A stretch of 64,000 nucleotides of DNA, taken from the NCBI GenBank assembly GCA_023078555.1, contig JALAAN010000010.1, positions 806,001 to 870,000 on the forward strand, in the 5' to 3' direction. The position numbers and the translations under genes are program-made. Shown one piece after another: positions 12,535-25,074 of this stretch. The notes beneath the pieces were generated by a model. The model had not been told where the DNA came from and did no database searches. It worked only from the letters and a program-made list of their open reading frames with translations. Within the stretch, counting starts at the first letter, position 1. Each line of letters opens with the position of its first letter. Source of the stretch: Ulva prolifera (taxonomy: Eukaryota > Chlorophyta > Ulvophyceae > Ulvales > Ulvaceae).

Positions 12535-14691
12535 CTCAGGGCTAGGGCTGCTATCAATGTTGAAATGGCAGCACGCTCTCCCGCCACTCATGCAGAAATC
12601 TCGCCCTCGCAAAAACAGGTTCCCAACCTCACTTTAGGGGCTGAATCTTTGCACATGATGCTATCTATGTCAAATTAATGTGATGTGATGGTTTGGAGGC
12701 AATCAAGTGATAACTCAGGGCTAGGGCTGCTTTAAATGTTGAAATGGCAGCGTGCTCCCATGCCACTCATGCAGAAATCTCGCACCTCACAAAAACAGGT
12801 TCCCAACCTCACCTTAGGGGCTGAATCTTTGCACATGATGCTCTCTATGTCAAAGGAATGTGGTGTAGAAGTTTGGAGGCAATCAAGTGATAAGTCAGGG
12901 CTAGGGCTGCTATCAATGTTGAAAAGGCAGCGCGCTCTCCCGCCCCTCATGCAGAAATCCCGCGCCTCACAAAAACAGGTTCCCAACCTCACGTTTGGGG
13001 CTGAATCTTTGCACATGATACTCTCTATGTCAAAGGAATGTGGTGTAGAAGTTTGGAGGCAATCAAGTGATAAGTCAGGGCAAGGGCTGCTATCAATGTT
13101 GAAAAGGCAGCGCGCTCTCCCGCCCCTCATGCAGAAATCTCGCCCTCACAAAAACAGGTTCCCAACCTCACGTTAGGGGCTGAATCTTTGCACATGATGC
13201 TCTCTATGTCAAAGGAATGTGGTGTAGAAGTTTGGAGGCAATCAAGTGATAAGTCAGGGCTAGGGCTGCCATCAATGTTGAAATGGCAGCGTGCTCCCAT
13301 GCCACTCATGCAGAAATCCCGCGCCTCACAAAAACATGTTCCCAACCTCACGTTAGGGGCTGAATCTTTGCACATGATGCTATCTATGTCAAATTAATGT
13401 GATGTGAGGGTTTGGAGGCAATCAAGTGATAACTCAGGGCTAGGGCTGCTTTAAATGTTGAAATGGCAGCGTGCTCCCATGCCACTCATGCAGAAATCTC
13501 GCACCTCACAAAAACAGGTTCCCAACCTCACCATAGGGGCTGAATCTTTGCACATGATGCTCTCTATGTCAAAGGAATGTGGTGTAGAAGTTTGGAGGCA
13601 ATCAAGTGATAAGTCAGGGCTAGGGCTGCTATCAATGTTGAAATGGCAGCGCGCTCTCCCGCCACTCATGCAGAAATCCCGCGCCTCACAAAAACAGGTT
13701 CCCAACCTCACGTTAGGGGCTGAATCTATGCACATGATGCTCTCTTTGTCAAAGGAATGTGGTGTAGAAGTTTGGAGGCAATCAAGTGATAAGTCAGGGC
13801 TAGGGCTGCCATCAATGTTGAAATGGCAGCGTGCTCCCATGCCACTCATGCAGAAATCCCGCGCCTCACAAAAACATGTTCCCAACCTCACGTTAGGGGC
13901 TGAATCTTTGCACATGATGCTATCTATGTCAAATTAATGTGATGTGAGGGTTTGGAGGCAATCAAGTGATAACTCAGGGCTAGGGCTGCTTTAAATGTTG
14001 AAATGGCAGCGTGCTCCCATGCCACTCATGCAGAAATCTCGCACCTCACAAAAACAGGTTCCCAACCTCACCATAGGGGCTGAATCTTTGCACATGATGC
14101 TCTCTATGTCAAAGGAATGTGGTGTAGAAGTTTGGAGGCAATCAAGTGATAAGTCAGGGCTAGGGCTGCTATCAATGTTGAAAAGGCAGCGCGCTCTCCC
14201 GCCACTCATGCAGAAATCCCGCGCCTCACAAAAACAGGTTCCCAACCTCACGTTTGGGGCTGAATCTATGCACATGATACTCTCTATGTCAAAGGAATGT
14301 GGTCTAGAAGTTTGGAGGCAATCAAGTGATAAGTCAGGGCAAGGGTTGCTATCAATGTTGAAAAGGCAGCGCGCTCTCCCGCCCCTCATGCAGAAATCTC
14401 GCCCTCACAAAAACAGGTTCCCAACCTCACGTTAGGGGCTGAATCTTTGCACATGATGCTCTCTATGTCAAAGGAATGTGGTGTAGAAGTTTGGAGGCAA
14501 TCAAGTGATAAGTCAGGGCTAGGGCTGCCATCAATGTTGAAATGGCAGCGTGCTCCCATGCCACTCATGCAGAAATCCCGCGCCTCACAAAAACAGGTTC
14601 CCAACCTCACGTTAGGGGCTGAATCTTTGCACATGATGCTATCTATGTCAAATTAATGTGATGTGAGGGTTTGGAGGCAATCAAGTGATAA
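12535..14691 (+). repeat. 12-mer HOR (2157 bp), copy 2
   Basis: This is the tandem copy of 10378-12534. The junction is readable. The D monomer at 12493 runs D-type through GATAACTC, then switches to the standard form GCTGCTATCAATG followed by CAGCACGCTC, where every other nearby D monomer has GCTTTAAATG. The switch lies in about 12536-12551. This produces two D anchors only 179 bp apart (12493 and 12672), the smallest spacing in the window. Confidence 0.88.
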
Positions 14692-17321
14692 CTCAGGGCT
14701 AGGGCTGCTTTAAATGTTGAAATGGCAGCGTGCTCCCATGCCACTCATGCAGAAATCTCGCACCTCACAAAAACAGGTTCCCAACCTCACCATAGGGGCT
14801 GAATCTTTGCACATGATGCTCTCTATGTCAAAGGAATGTGGTGTAGAAGTTTGGAGGCAATCAAGTGATAAGTCAGGGCTAGGGCTGCTATCAATGTTGA
14901 AATGGCAGCGCGCTCTCCCGCCACTCATGCAGAAATCCCGCGCCTCACAAAAACAGGTTCCCAACCTCACGTTAGGGGCTGAATCTATGCACATGATGCT
15001 CTCTTTGTCAAAGGAATGTGGTCTAGAAGTTTGGAGGCAATCAAGTGATAAGTCAGGGCAAGGGTTGCTATCAATGTTGAAAAGGCAGCGCGCTCTCCCG
15101 CCCCTCATGCAGAAATCCCGCGCCTCACAAAAACAGGTTCCCAACCTCACGTTAGGGGCTGAATCTTTGCACATGATACTCTCTATGTCAAAGGAATGTG
15201 GTGTAGAAGTTTGGAGGCAATCAAGTGATAAGTCAGGGCAAGGGCTGCTATCAATGTTGAAAAGGCAGCGCGCTCTCCCGCCCCTCATGCAGAAATCTCG
15301 CCCTCACAAAAACAGGTTCCCAACCTCACGTTAGGGGCTGAATCTTTGCACATGATGCTCTCTATGTCAAAGGAATGTGGTCTAGAAGTTTGGAGGCAAT
15401 CAAGTGACAAGTCAGGGCAAGGGTTGCTATCAATGTTGAAATGGCAGCGCGCTCTCCCGCCCCTCATGCAGAAATCTCGCCCTCACAAAAACAGGTTCCC
15501 AACCTCACGTTCGGGGCTGAATCTTTGCACATGATGCTCTCTATGTCAAAGGAATGTGGTGTAGAAGTTTGGAGGCAATCAAGTGATAAGTCAGGGCAAG
15601 GGTTGCTATCAATGTTGAAAAGGCAGCGCGCTCTCCCGCCCCTCATGCAGAAATCCCGCGCCTCACAAAAACAGGTTCCCAACCTCACGTTTGGGGCTGA
15701 ATCTTTGCACATGATACTCTCTATGTCAAAGGAATGTCATGTAGAAGTTTGGAGGCAATCAAGTGATAAGTCAGGGCTAGGGCTGCTATCAATGTTGAAA
15801 TGGCAGCACGCTCTCCCGCCACTCATGCAGAAATCTCGCCCCCGCAAAAACAGGTTCCCAACCTCACTTTAGGGGCTGAATCTTTGCACATGATGCTATC
15901 TATGTCAAATTAATGTGATGTGATGGTTTGGAGGCAATCAAGTGATAACTCAGGGCTAGGGCTGCTTTAAATGTTGAAATGGCAGCGTGCTCCCATGCCA
16001 CTCATGCAGAAATCTCGCACCTCACAAAAACAGGTTCCCAACCTCACCTTAGGGGCTGAATCTTTGCACATGATGCTCTCTATGTCAAAGGAATGTGGTG
16101 TAGAAGTTTGGAGGCAATCAAGTGATAAGTCAGGGCTAGGGCTGCTATCAATGTTGAAATGGCAGCACGCTCTCCCGCCACTCATGCAGAAATCTCGCCC
16201 TCGCAAAAACAGGTTCCCAACCTCACTTTAGGGGCTGAATCTTTGCACATGATGCTATCTATGTCAAATTAATGTGATGTGATGGTTTGGAGGCAATCAA
16301 GTGATAACTCAGGGCTAGGGCTGCTTTAAATGTTGAAATGGCAGCGTGCTCCCATGCCACTCATGCAGAAATCTCGCACCTCACAAAAACAGGTTCCCAA
16401 CCTCACCTTAGGGGCTGAATCTTTGCACATGATGCTCTCTATGTCAAAGGAATGTGGTGTAGAAGTTTGGAGGCAATCAAGTGATAAGTCAGGGCTAGGG
16501 CTGCTATCAATGTTGAAAAGGCAGCGCGCTCTCCCGCCCCTCATGCAGAAATCCCGCGCCTCACAAAAACAGGTTCCCAACCTCACGTTTGGGGCTGAAT
16601 CTTTGCACATGATACTCTCTATGTCAAAGGAATGTGGTGTAGAAGTTTGGAGGCAATCAAGTGATAAGTCAGGGCAAGGGCTGCTATCAATGTTGAAAAG
16701 GCAGCGCGCTCTCCCGCCCCTCATGCAGAAATCTCGCCCTCACAAAAACAGGTTCCCAACCTCACGTTAGGGGCTGAATCTTTGCACATGATGCTCTCTA
16801 TGTCAAAGGAATGTGGTGTAGAAGTTTGGAGGCAATCAAGTGATAAGTCAGGGCTAGGGCTGCCATCAATGTTGAAATGGCAGCGTGCTCCCATGCCACT
16901 CATGCAGAAATCCCGCGCCTCACAAAAACATGTTCCCAACCTCACGTTAGGGGCTGAATCTTTGCACATGATGCTATCTATGTCAAATTAATGTGATGTG
17001 AGGGTTTGGAGGCAATCAAGTGATAACTCAGGGCTAGGGCTGCTTTAAATGTTGAAATGGCAGCGTGCTCCCATGCCACTCATGCAGAAATCTCGCACCT
17101 CACAAAAACAGGTTCCCAACCTCACCATAGGGGCTGAATCTTTGCACATGATGCTCTCTATGTCAAAGGAATGTGGTGTAGAAGTTTGGAGGCAATCAAG
17201 TGATAAGTCAGGGCTAGGGCTGCTATCAATGTTGAAATGGCAGCGCGCTCTCCCGCCACTCATGCAGAAATCCCGCGCCTCACAAAAACAGGTTCCCAAC
17301 CTCACGTTAGGGGCTGAATCT
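14692..17321 (+). repeat. 13-mer family, fourth copy
   Basis: This matches about 4989-7618 at offset 9703, with D anchors 14650, 15907, 16266 and 16985 mirroring 4947, 6204, 6563 and 7282. The right end is where this copy has GAATCTTTGC (17322) and the partner has GAATCTATGC (7619). The GAATGTCATGTAG marker is present near 15733. Confidence 0.88.
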
Positions 17322-17524
17322 TTGCACATGATGCTCTCTATGTCAAAGGAATGTGGTGTAGAAGTTTGGAGGCAATCAAGTGATAAGTCAGGGCTAGGGC
17401 TGCCATCAATGTTGAAATGGCAGCGTGCTCCCATGCCACTCATGCAGAAATCCCGCGCCTCACAAAAACATGTTCCCAACCTCACGTTAGGGGCTGAATC
17501 TTTGCACATGATGCTCTCTATGTC

Positions 17525-20490
17525 AAATTAATGTGATGTAGAAGGTTTGGAGGCAATCAAGTGATAACTCAGGGCTAGGGCTGCTTATCAATGTTGAAAT
17601 GGCAGCGTGCTCCCATGCCACTCATGCAGAAATCTCGCACCTCACAAAAACAGGTTCCCAACCTCACCATTAGGGGCTGAATCTTTGCACATGATGCTCT
17701 CTATGTCAAAGGAATGTGGTGTAGAAGTTTGGAGGCAATCAAGTGATAAGTCAGGGCTAGGGCTGCTATCAATGTTGAAATGGCAGCGCGCTCTCCCGCC
17801 ACTCATGCAGAAATCCCGCGCCTCACAAAAACAGGTTCCCAACCTCACCGTTAGGGGCTGAATCTTTGCACATGATGCTCTCTATGTCAAAGGAATGTGG
17901 TGTAGAAGTTTGGAGGCAATCAAGTGATAAGTCAGGGCTAGGGCTGCTATCAATGTTGAAATGGCAGCGTGCTCCCATGCCACTCATGCAGAAATCCCGC
18001 GCCTCACAAAAACATTTTCCCAACATCACGTTAGGGGCTGAATCTTTGCACATGATGCTCTCTATGTCAAAGGAATGTGCTCTAGAAGTTTGGAGGCAAT
18101 CAAGTGATAAGTCAGGGCTAGGGCTGCTATCAATGTTGAAATGGCAGCGTGCTCCCATGCCCCTCATGCAGAAATCTCGCCCTCACAAAAACAGGTTCCC
18201 AACCTCACGTTCGGGGCTGAATCTTTGCACATGATGCTCTCTATGTCAAAGGAATGTGGTGTAGAAGTTTGGAGGCAATCAAGTGATAAGTCAGGGCTAG
18301 GGCTGCTATCAATGTTGAAATGGCAGCGCGCTCTCCCGCCACTCATGCAGAAATCCCGCGCCTCACAAAAACAGGTTCCCAACCTCACGTTAGGGGCTGA
18401 ATCTTTGCACATGATGCTCTCTATGTCAAAGGAATGTGGTGTAGAAGTTTGGAGGCAATCAAGTGATAAGTCAGGGCTAGGGCTGCTTTAAATGTTGAAA
18501 TGGCAGCGTGCTCCCATGCCACTCATGCAGAAATCTCGCACCTCACAAAAACAGGTTCCCAACCTCACCTTAGGGGCTGAATCTTTGCACATGATGCTCT
18601 CTATGTCAAAGGAATGTGGTGTAGAAGTTTGGAGGCAATCAAGTGATAAGTCAGGGCTAGGGCTGCTATCAATGTTGAAATGGCAGCGCGCTCTCCCAGC
18701 CACTCATGCAGAAATCCCGCGCCTCACAAAAACAGGTTCCCAACCTCACGTTAGGGGCTGAATCTTTGCACATGATGCTCTCTTTGTCAAAGGAATGTGG
18801 TCTAGAAGTTTGGAGGCAATCAAGTGATAAGTCAGGGCAAGGGTTGCTATCAATGTTGAAAAGGCAGCGCGCTCTCCCGCCCCTCATGCAGAAATCCCGC
18901 GCCTCACAAAAACAGGTTCCCAACCTCACGTTAGGGGCTGAATCTTTGCACATGATGCTCTCTATGTCAAAGGAATGTGGTGTAGAAGTTTGGAGGCAAT
19001 CAAGTGATAAGTCAGGGCTAGGGCTGCTATCAATGTTGAAATGGCAGCGCGCTCTCCCGCCACTCATGCAGAAATCCCGCGCCTCACAAAAACAGGTTCC
19101 CAACCTCACGTTAGGGGCTGAATCTTTGCACATGATGCTCTCTATGTCAAAGGAATGTGGTCTAGAAGTTTGGAGGCAATCAAGTGATAAGTCAGGGCAA
19201 GGGTTGCTATCAATGTTGAAAATGGCAGCGCGCTCTCCCGCCCCTCATGCAGAAATCCCGCGCCTCACAAAAACAGGTTCCCAACCTCACGTTTGGGGCT
19301 GAATCTTTGCACATGATACTCTCTATGTCAAAGGAATGTGGTGTAGAAGTTTGGAGGCAATCAAGTGATAAGTCAGGGCAAGGGCTGCTATCAATGTTGA
19401 AAAGGCAGCGCGCTCTCCCGCCCCTCATGCAGAAATCCCGCGCCTCACAAAAACAGGTTCCCAACCTCACGTTTGGGGCTGAATCTTTGCACATGATACT
19501 CTCTATGTCAAAGGAATGTGGTGTAGAAGTTTGGAGGCAATCAAGTGATAAGTCAGGGCAAGGGCTGCTATCAATGTTGAAATGGCAGCGCGCTCTCCCG
19601 CCACTCATGCAGAAATCCCGCGCCTCACAAAAACAGGTTCCCAACCTCACGTTAGGGGCTGAATCTTTGCACATGATGCTCTCTTTGTCAAAGGAATGTG
19701 GTCTAGAAGTTTGGAGGCAATCAAGTGATAAGTCAGGGCAAGGGTTGCTATCAATGTTGAAAAGGCAGCGCGCTCTCCCGCCCCTCATGCAGAAATCCCG
19801 CGCCTCACAAAAACAGGTTCCCAACCTCACGTTTGGGGCTGAATCTTTGCACATGATACTCTCTATGTCAAAGGAATGTGGTGTAGAAGTTTGGAGGCAA
19901 TCAAGTGATAAGTCAGGGCAAGGGCTGCTATCAATGTTGAAAAGGCAGCGCGCTCTCCCGCCCCTCATGCAGAAATCTCGCCCTCACAAAAACAGGTTCC
20001 CAACCTCACGTTAGGGGCTGAATCTTTGCACATGATGCTCTCTATGTCAAAGGAATGTGGTGTAGAAGTTTGGAGGCAATCAAGTGATAAGTCAGGGCTA
20101 GGGCTGCCATCAATGTTGAAATGGCAGCGTGCTCCCATGCCACTCATGCAGAAATCCCGCGCCTCACAAAAACATGTTCCCAACATCACGTTAGGGGCTG
20201 AATCTTTGCACATGATGCTCTCTATGTCAAAGGAATGTGCTCTAGAAGTTTGGAGGCAATCAAGTGATAAGTCAGGGCTAGGGCTGCTATCAATGTTGAA
20301 ATGGCAGCGTGCTCCCATGCCCCTCATGCAGAAATCTCGCCCTCACAAAAACAGGTTCCCAACCTCACGTTCGGGGCTGAATCTTTGCACATGATGCTCT
20401 CTATGTCAAAGGAATGTGGTGTAGAAGTTTGGAGGCAATCAAGTGATAAGTCAGGGCTAGGGCTGCTATCAATGTTGAAATGGCACGCGC
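17525..20490 (+). other. Irregular zone 1: blended monomers, possible consensus artefact
   Basis: HOR order breaks down and no intact D monomer occurs between 16985 and 21486. Single-base oddities appear that each look like two standard variants overlaid: GTAGAAGGTTTGG (17531-17550), GCTTATCAATG (17583), CACCATTAGG (17665), CACCGTTAGG (17846), CTCTCCCAGCC (18691) and GAAAATGGC (19216). There is also a one-base loss in TGGCACGCGC (20481). Monomers are otherwise normal. Either these are truly degenerate monomers or they are consensus errors from mixing repeat copies. I favour the latter. Confidence 0.6.
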
Positions 20491-21756
20491 TCTCCCGCCA
20501 CTCATGCAGAAATCCCGCGCCTCACAAAAACAGGTTCCCAACCTCACCTTAGGGGCTGAATCTTTGCACATGATGCTCTCTATGTCAAAGGAATGTGGTG
20601 TAGAAGTTTGGAGGCAATCAAGTGATAAGTCAGGGCTAGGGCTGCTTTAAATGTTGAAATGGCAGCGTGCTCCCATGCCACTCATGCAGAAATCTCGCAC
20701 CTCACAAAAACAGGTTCCCAACCTCACCTTAGGGGCTGAATCTTTGCACATGATGCTCTCTATGTCAAAGGAATGTGGTGTAGAAGTTTGGAGGCAATCA
20801 AGTGATAAGTCAGGGCTAGGGCTGCTATCAATGTTGAAATGGCAGCGCGCTCTCCCACCACTCATGCAGAAATCCCGCGCCTCACAAAAACAGGTTCCCA
20901 ACCTCACGTTAGGGGCTGAATCTTTGCACATGATGCTCTCTTTGTCAAAGGAGAGTGGTCTAGAAGTTTGGAGGCAATCAAGTGATAAGTCAGGGCAAGG
21001 GTTGCTATCAATGTTGAAAAGGCAGCGCGCTCTCCCGCCCCTCATGCAGAAATCCCGCGCCTCACAAAAACAGGTTCCCAACCTCACCTTAGGGGCTGAA
21101 TCTTTGCACATGATGCTCTCTATGTCAAAGGAATGTGGTGTAGAAGTTTGGAGGCAATCAAGTGATAAGTCAGGGCTAGGGCTGCTATCAATGTTGAAAT
21201 GGCAGCGCGCTCTCCCGCCACTCATGCAGAAATCCCGCGCCTCACAAAAACAGGTTCCCAACCTCACGTTAGGGGCTGAATCTTTGCACATGATACTCTC
21301 TATGTCACAGGAATGTGGTCTAGAAGTTTGGAGGCAGTCAAGTGATAAGTCAGGGCAAGGGCTCCTATCAATGTTGAAATGGCAGCGCGCTCTCCCGCCA
21401 CTCATGCAGAAATCTCGCCCTCACAAAAACAGGTTCCCAACCTCACGTTAGGGGCTGAATCTTTGCACATGATGCTATCTATGTCAAATTAATGTGATGT
21501 GAGGGTTTGGAGGCAATCAAGTGATAACTCAGGGCTAGGGCTGCTTTAAATGTTGAAATGGCAGCGTGCTCCCATGCCCCTCATGCAGAAATCCCGCGCC
21601 TCACAAAAACATGTTCCCAACCTCACCTTAGGGGCTGAATCTTTGCACATGATGCTCTCTATGTCAAAGGAATGTGGTGTAGAAGTTTGGAGGCCATCAA
21701 GTGATAAGTCAGGGCAAGGGTTGCTATCAATGTTGAAAAGGCAGCGCGCTCTCCCG
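20491..21756 (+). repeat. Transition block, standard monomers and one D copy
   Basis: Clean monomers resume after irregular zone 1. At about 20636-20650 a standard left half joins a D-type right half (GATAAGTC, then GCTTTAAATG). One monomer has GGAGAGTGG (about 20950) instead of GGAATGTGG, seen nowhere else. A full D monomer with anchor 21486 opens the next HOR family. Confidence 0.8.
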
Positions 21757-24249
21757 CCCCTCATGCAGAAATCCCGCGCCTCACAAAAACAGGTTCCCAA
21801 CCTCACGTTAGGGGCTGAATCTTTGCACATGATACTCTCTATGTCACAGGAATGTGGTCTAGAAGTTTGGAGGCAATCAAGTGATAAGTCAGGGCAAGGG
21901 CTCCTATCAATGTTGAAATGGCAGCGCGCTCTCCCGCCACTCATGCAGAAATCTCGCCCTCACAAAAACAGGTTCCCAACCTCACGTTAGGGGCTGAATC
22001 TTTGCACATGATGCTCTCTATGTCAAAGGAATGTGGTCTAGAAGTTTGGAGGCAATCAAGTGATAAGTCAGGGGAAGGGTTGCTATCAATGTTGAAATGG
22101 CAGCGCGCTCTCCCGCCCCTCATGCAGAAATCTCGCCCTCACAAAAACAGGTTCCCAACCTCACGTTCGGGGCTGAATCTTTGCACATGATGCTCTCTAT
22201 GTCAAAGGAATGTGGTGTAGAAGTTTGGAGGCAATCAAGTGATAAGTCAGGGCAAGGGTTGCTATCAATGTTGAAATGGCAGCACGCTCTCCCGCCACTC
22301 ATGCAGAAATCTCGCCCTCGCAAAAACAGGTTCCCAACCTCACGTTAGGGGCTGAATCTTTGCACATGATGCTATCTATGTCAAATTAATGTGATGTGAG
22401 GGTTTGGAGGCAATCAAGTGATAACTCAGGGCTAGGGCTGCTTTAAATGTTGAAATGGCAGCGTGCTCCCAAGCCACTCATGCAGAAATCTCGCACCTCA
22501 CAAAAACAGGTTCCCATCCTCACCTTAGGGGCTGAATCTTTGCACATGATGCTCTCTATGTCAAAGGAATGTGGTGTAGAAGTTTGGAGGCAATCAAGTG
22601 ATAAGTCAGGGCTAGGGCTGCTATCAATGTTGAAATGGCAGCACGCTCTCCCGCCACTCATGCAGAAATCTCGCCCTCGCAAAAACAGGTTCCCAACCTC
22701 ACGTTAGGGGCTGAATCTTTGCACATGATGCTATCTATGTCAAATTAATGTGATGTGAGGGTTTGGAGGCAATCAAGTGATAACTCAGGGCTAGGGCTGC
22801 TTTAAATGTTGAAATGGCAGCGTGCTCCCATGCCACTCATGCAGAAATCTCGCACCTCACAAAAACAGGTTCCCAACCTCACCTTAGGGGCTGAATCTTT
22901 GCACATGATGCTCTCTATGTCAAAGGAATGTGGTGTAGAAGTTTGGAGGCAATCAAGTGATAAGTCAGGGCTAGGGCTGCTATCAATGTTGAAAAGGCAG
23001 CGCGCTCTCCCGCCACTCATGCAGAAATCCCGCGCCTCACAAAAACAGGTTCCCAACCTCACGTTAGGGGCTGAATCTTTGCACATGATACTCTCTATGT
23101 CACAGGAATGTGGTCTAGAAGTTTGGAGGCAATCAAGTGATAAGTCAGGGCAAGGGCTCCTATCAATGTTGAAATGGCAGCGCGCTCTCCCGCCACTCAT
23201 GCAGAAATCTCGCCCTCACAAAAACAGGTTCCCAACCTCACGTTAGGGGCTGAATCTTTGCACATGATGCTCTCTATGTCAAAGGAATGTGGTCTAGAAG
23301 TTTGGAGGCAATCAAGTGATAAGTCAGGGGAAGGGTTGCTATCAATGTTGAAATGGCAGCGCGCTCTCCCGCCCCTCATGCAGAAATCTCGCCCTCACAA
23401 AAACAGGTTCCCAACCTCACGTTCGGGGCTGAATCTTTGCACATGATGCTCTCTATGTCAAAGGAATGTGGTGTAGAAGTTTGGAGGCAATCAAGTGATA
23501 AGTCAGGGCAAGGGTTGCTATCAATGTTGAAATGGCAGCACGCTCTCCCGCCACTCATGCAGAAATCTCGCCCTCGCAAAAACAGGTTCCCAACCTCACG
23601 TTAGGGGCTGAATCTTTGCACATGATGCTATCTATGTCAAATTAATGTGATGTGAGGGTTTGGAGGCAATCAAGTGATAACTCAGGGCTAGGGCTGCTTT
23701 AAATGTTGAAATGGCAGCGTGCTCCCAAGCCACTCATGCAGAAATCTCGCACCTCACAAAAACAGGTTCCCATCCTCACCTTAGGGGCTGAATCTTTGCA
23801 CATGATGCTCTCTATGTCAAAGGAATGTGGTGTAGAAGTTTGGAGGCAATCAAGTGATAAGTCAGGGCTAGGGCTGCTATCAATGTTGAAATGGCAGCAC
23901 GCTCTCCCGCCACTCATGCAGAAATCTCGCCCTCGCAAAAACAGGTTCCCAACCTCACGTTAGGGGCTGAATCTTTGCACATGATGCTATCTATGTCAAA
24001 TTAATGTGATGTGAGGGTTTGGAGGCAATCAAGTGATAACTCAGGGCTAGGGCTGCTTTAAATGTTGAAATGGCAGCGTGCTCCCATGCCACTCATGCAG
24101 AAATCTCGCACCTCACAAAAACAGGTTCCCAACCTCACCTTAGGGGCTGAATCTTTGCACATGATGCTCTCTATGTCAAAGGAATGTGGTGTAGAAGTTT
24201 GGAGGCAATCAAGTGATAAGTCAGGGCTAGGGCTGCTATCAATGTTGAA
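21757..24249 (+). repeat. 7-mer HOR (1256 bp), two tandem copies
   Basis: About 21757-22993 matches 23013-24249 at offset 1256 (7 monomers). D anchors alternate 897 and 359 bp apart: 21486, 22383, 22742, 23639, 23998. Diagnostic states are TCAGGGGAAGGG (about 22070 and 23326), CCCAAGCCACTC with CCCATCCTCACC, and CAGCACGCTC with CCTCGCAAAAAC. Confidence 0.88.
22322..22501 (+). repeat. Reference 'D' variant monomer (TAA/TGA-bearing class)
   Basis: This is the most divergent recurring class. Relative to the standard monomer it has GCTATCTATG, then AAATTAATGTGATGTGAGGG (or GATGG), then GATAACTCAGGG, then GCTTTAAATG, and usually ends TCTCGCACCTCAC. The substitutions bring TAA and TGA into the frame that is open in standard monomers. 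I located about 55 D copies. Examples by the AAATTAATG start are 3869, 4228, 4947, 6204, 10156, 12672, 21486, 25075, 31181, 34234, 43395, 47168, 49864, 53280, 58491, 60467 and 63523. There are none before 3869. D copies make useful anchors because their spacings define the HORs. Confidence 0.93.
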
Positions 24250-25074
24250 ATGGCAGCGCGCTCTCCCGCCACTCATGCAGAAATCCCGCGCCTCACAAAA
24301 ACAGGTTCCCAACCTCACATTAGGGGCTGAATCTTTGCACATGATGCTCTCTATGTCAAAGGAATGTGGTCTAGAAGTTTGGAGGCAATCAAGTGATAAG
24401 TCAGGGGAAGGGTTGCTATCAATGTTGAAATGGCAGCGCGCTCTCCCGCCCCTCATGCAGAAATCTCGCCCTCACAAAAACAGGTTCCCAACCTCACGTT
24501 CGGGGCTGAATCTTTGCACATGATGCTCTCTATGTCAAAGGAATGTGGTGTAGAAGTTTGGAGGCAATCAAGTGATAAGTCAGGGCAAGGGTTGCTATCA
24601 ATGTTGAAATGGCAGCACGCTCTCCCGCCACTCATGCAGAAATCTCGCCCTCGCAAAAACAGGTTCCCAACCTCACGTTAGGGGCTGAATCTTTGCACAT
24701 GATGCTATCTATGTCAAATTAATGTGATGTGAGGGTTTGGAGGCAATCAAGTGATAACTCAGGGCTAGGGCTGCTTTAAATGTTGAAATGGCAGCGTGCT
24801 CCCAAGCCACTCATGCAGAAATCTCGCACCTCACAAAAACAGGTTCCCATCCTCACCTTAGGGGCTGAATCTTTGCACATGATGCTGTCTATGTCAAAGG
24901 AATGTGGTGTAGAAGTTTGGAGGCAATCAAGTGATAAGTCAGGGCTAGGGCTGCTATCAATGTTGAAATGGCAGCACGCTCTCCCGCCACTCATGCAGAA
25001 ATCTCGCCCTCGCAAAAACAGGTTCCCAACCTCACGTTAGGGGCTGAATCTTTGCACATGATGCTATCTATGTC
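24250..25074 (+). repeat. Shortened HOR copy (6-mer, 1077 bp offset)
   Basis: The next repeat of the same family is one monomer shorter: about 23230 onward matches 24307 onward at 1077 bp, with D anchors 24716 and 25075. The TCAGGGGAAGGG monomer is retained near 24403. CACATTAGG (24318) and GATGCTGTCTATG (24883) are private changes in this copy. Confidence 0.82.
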
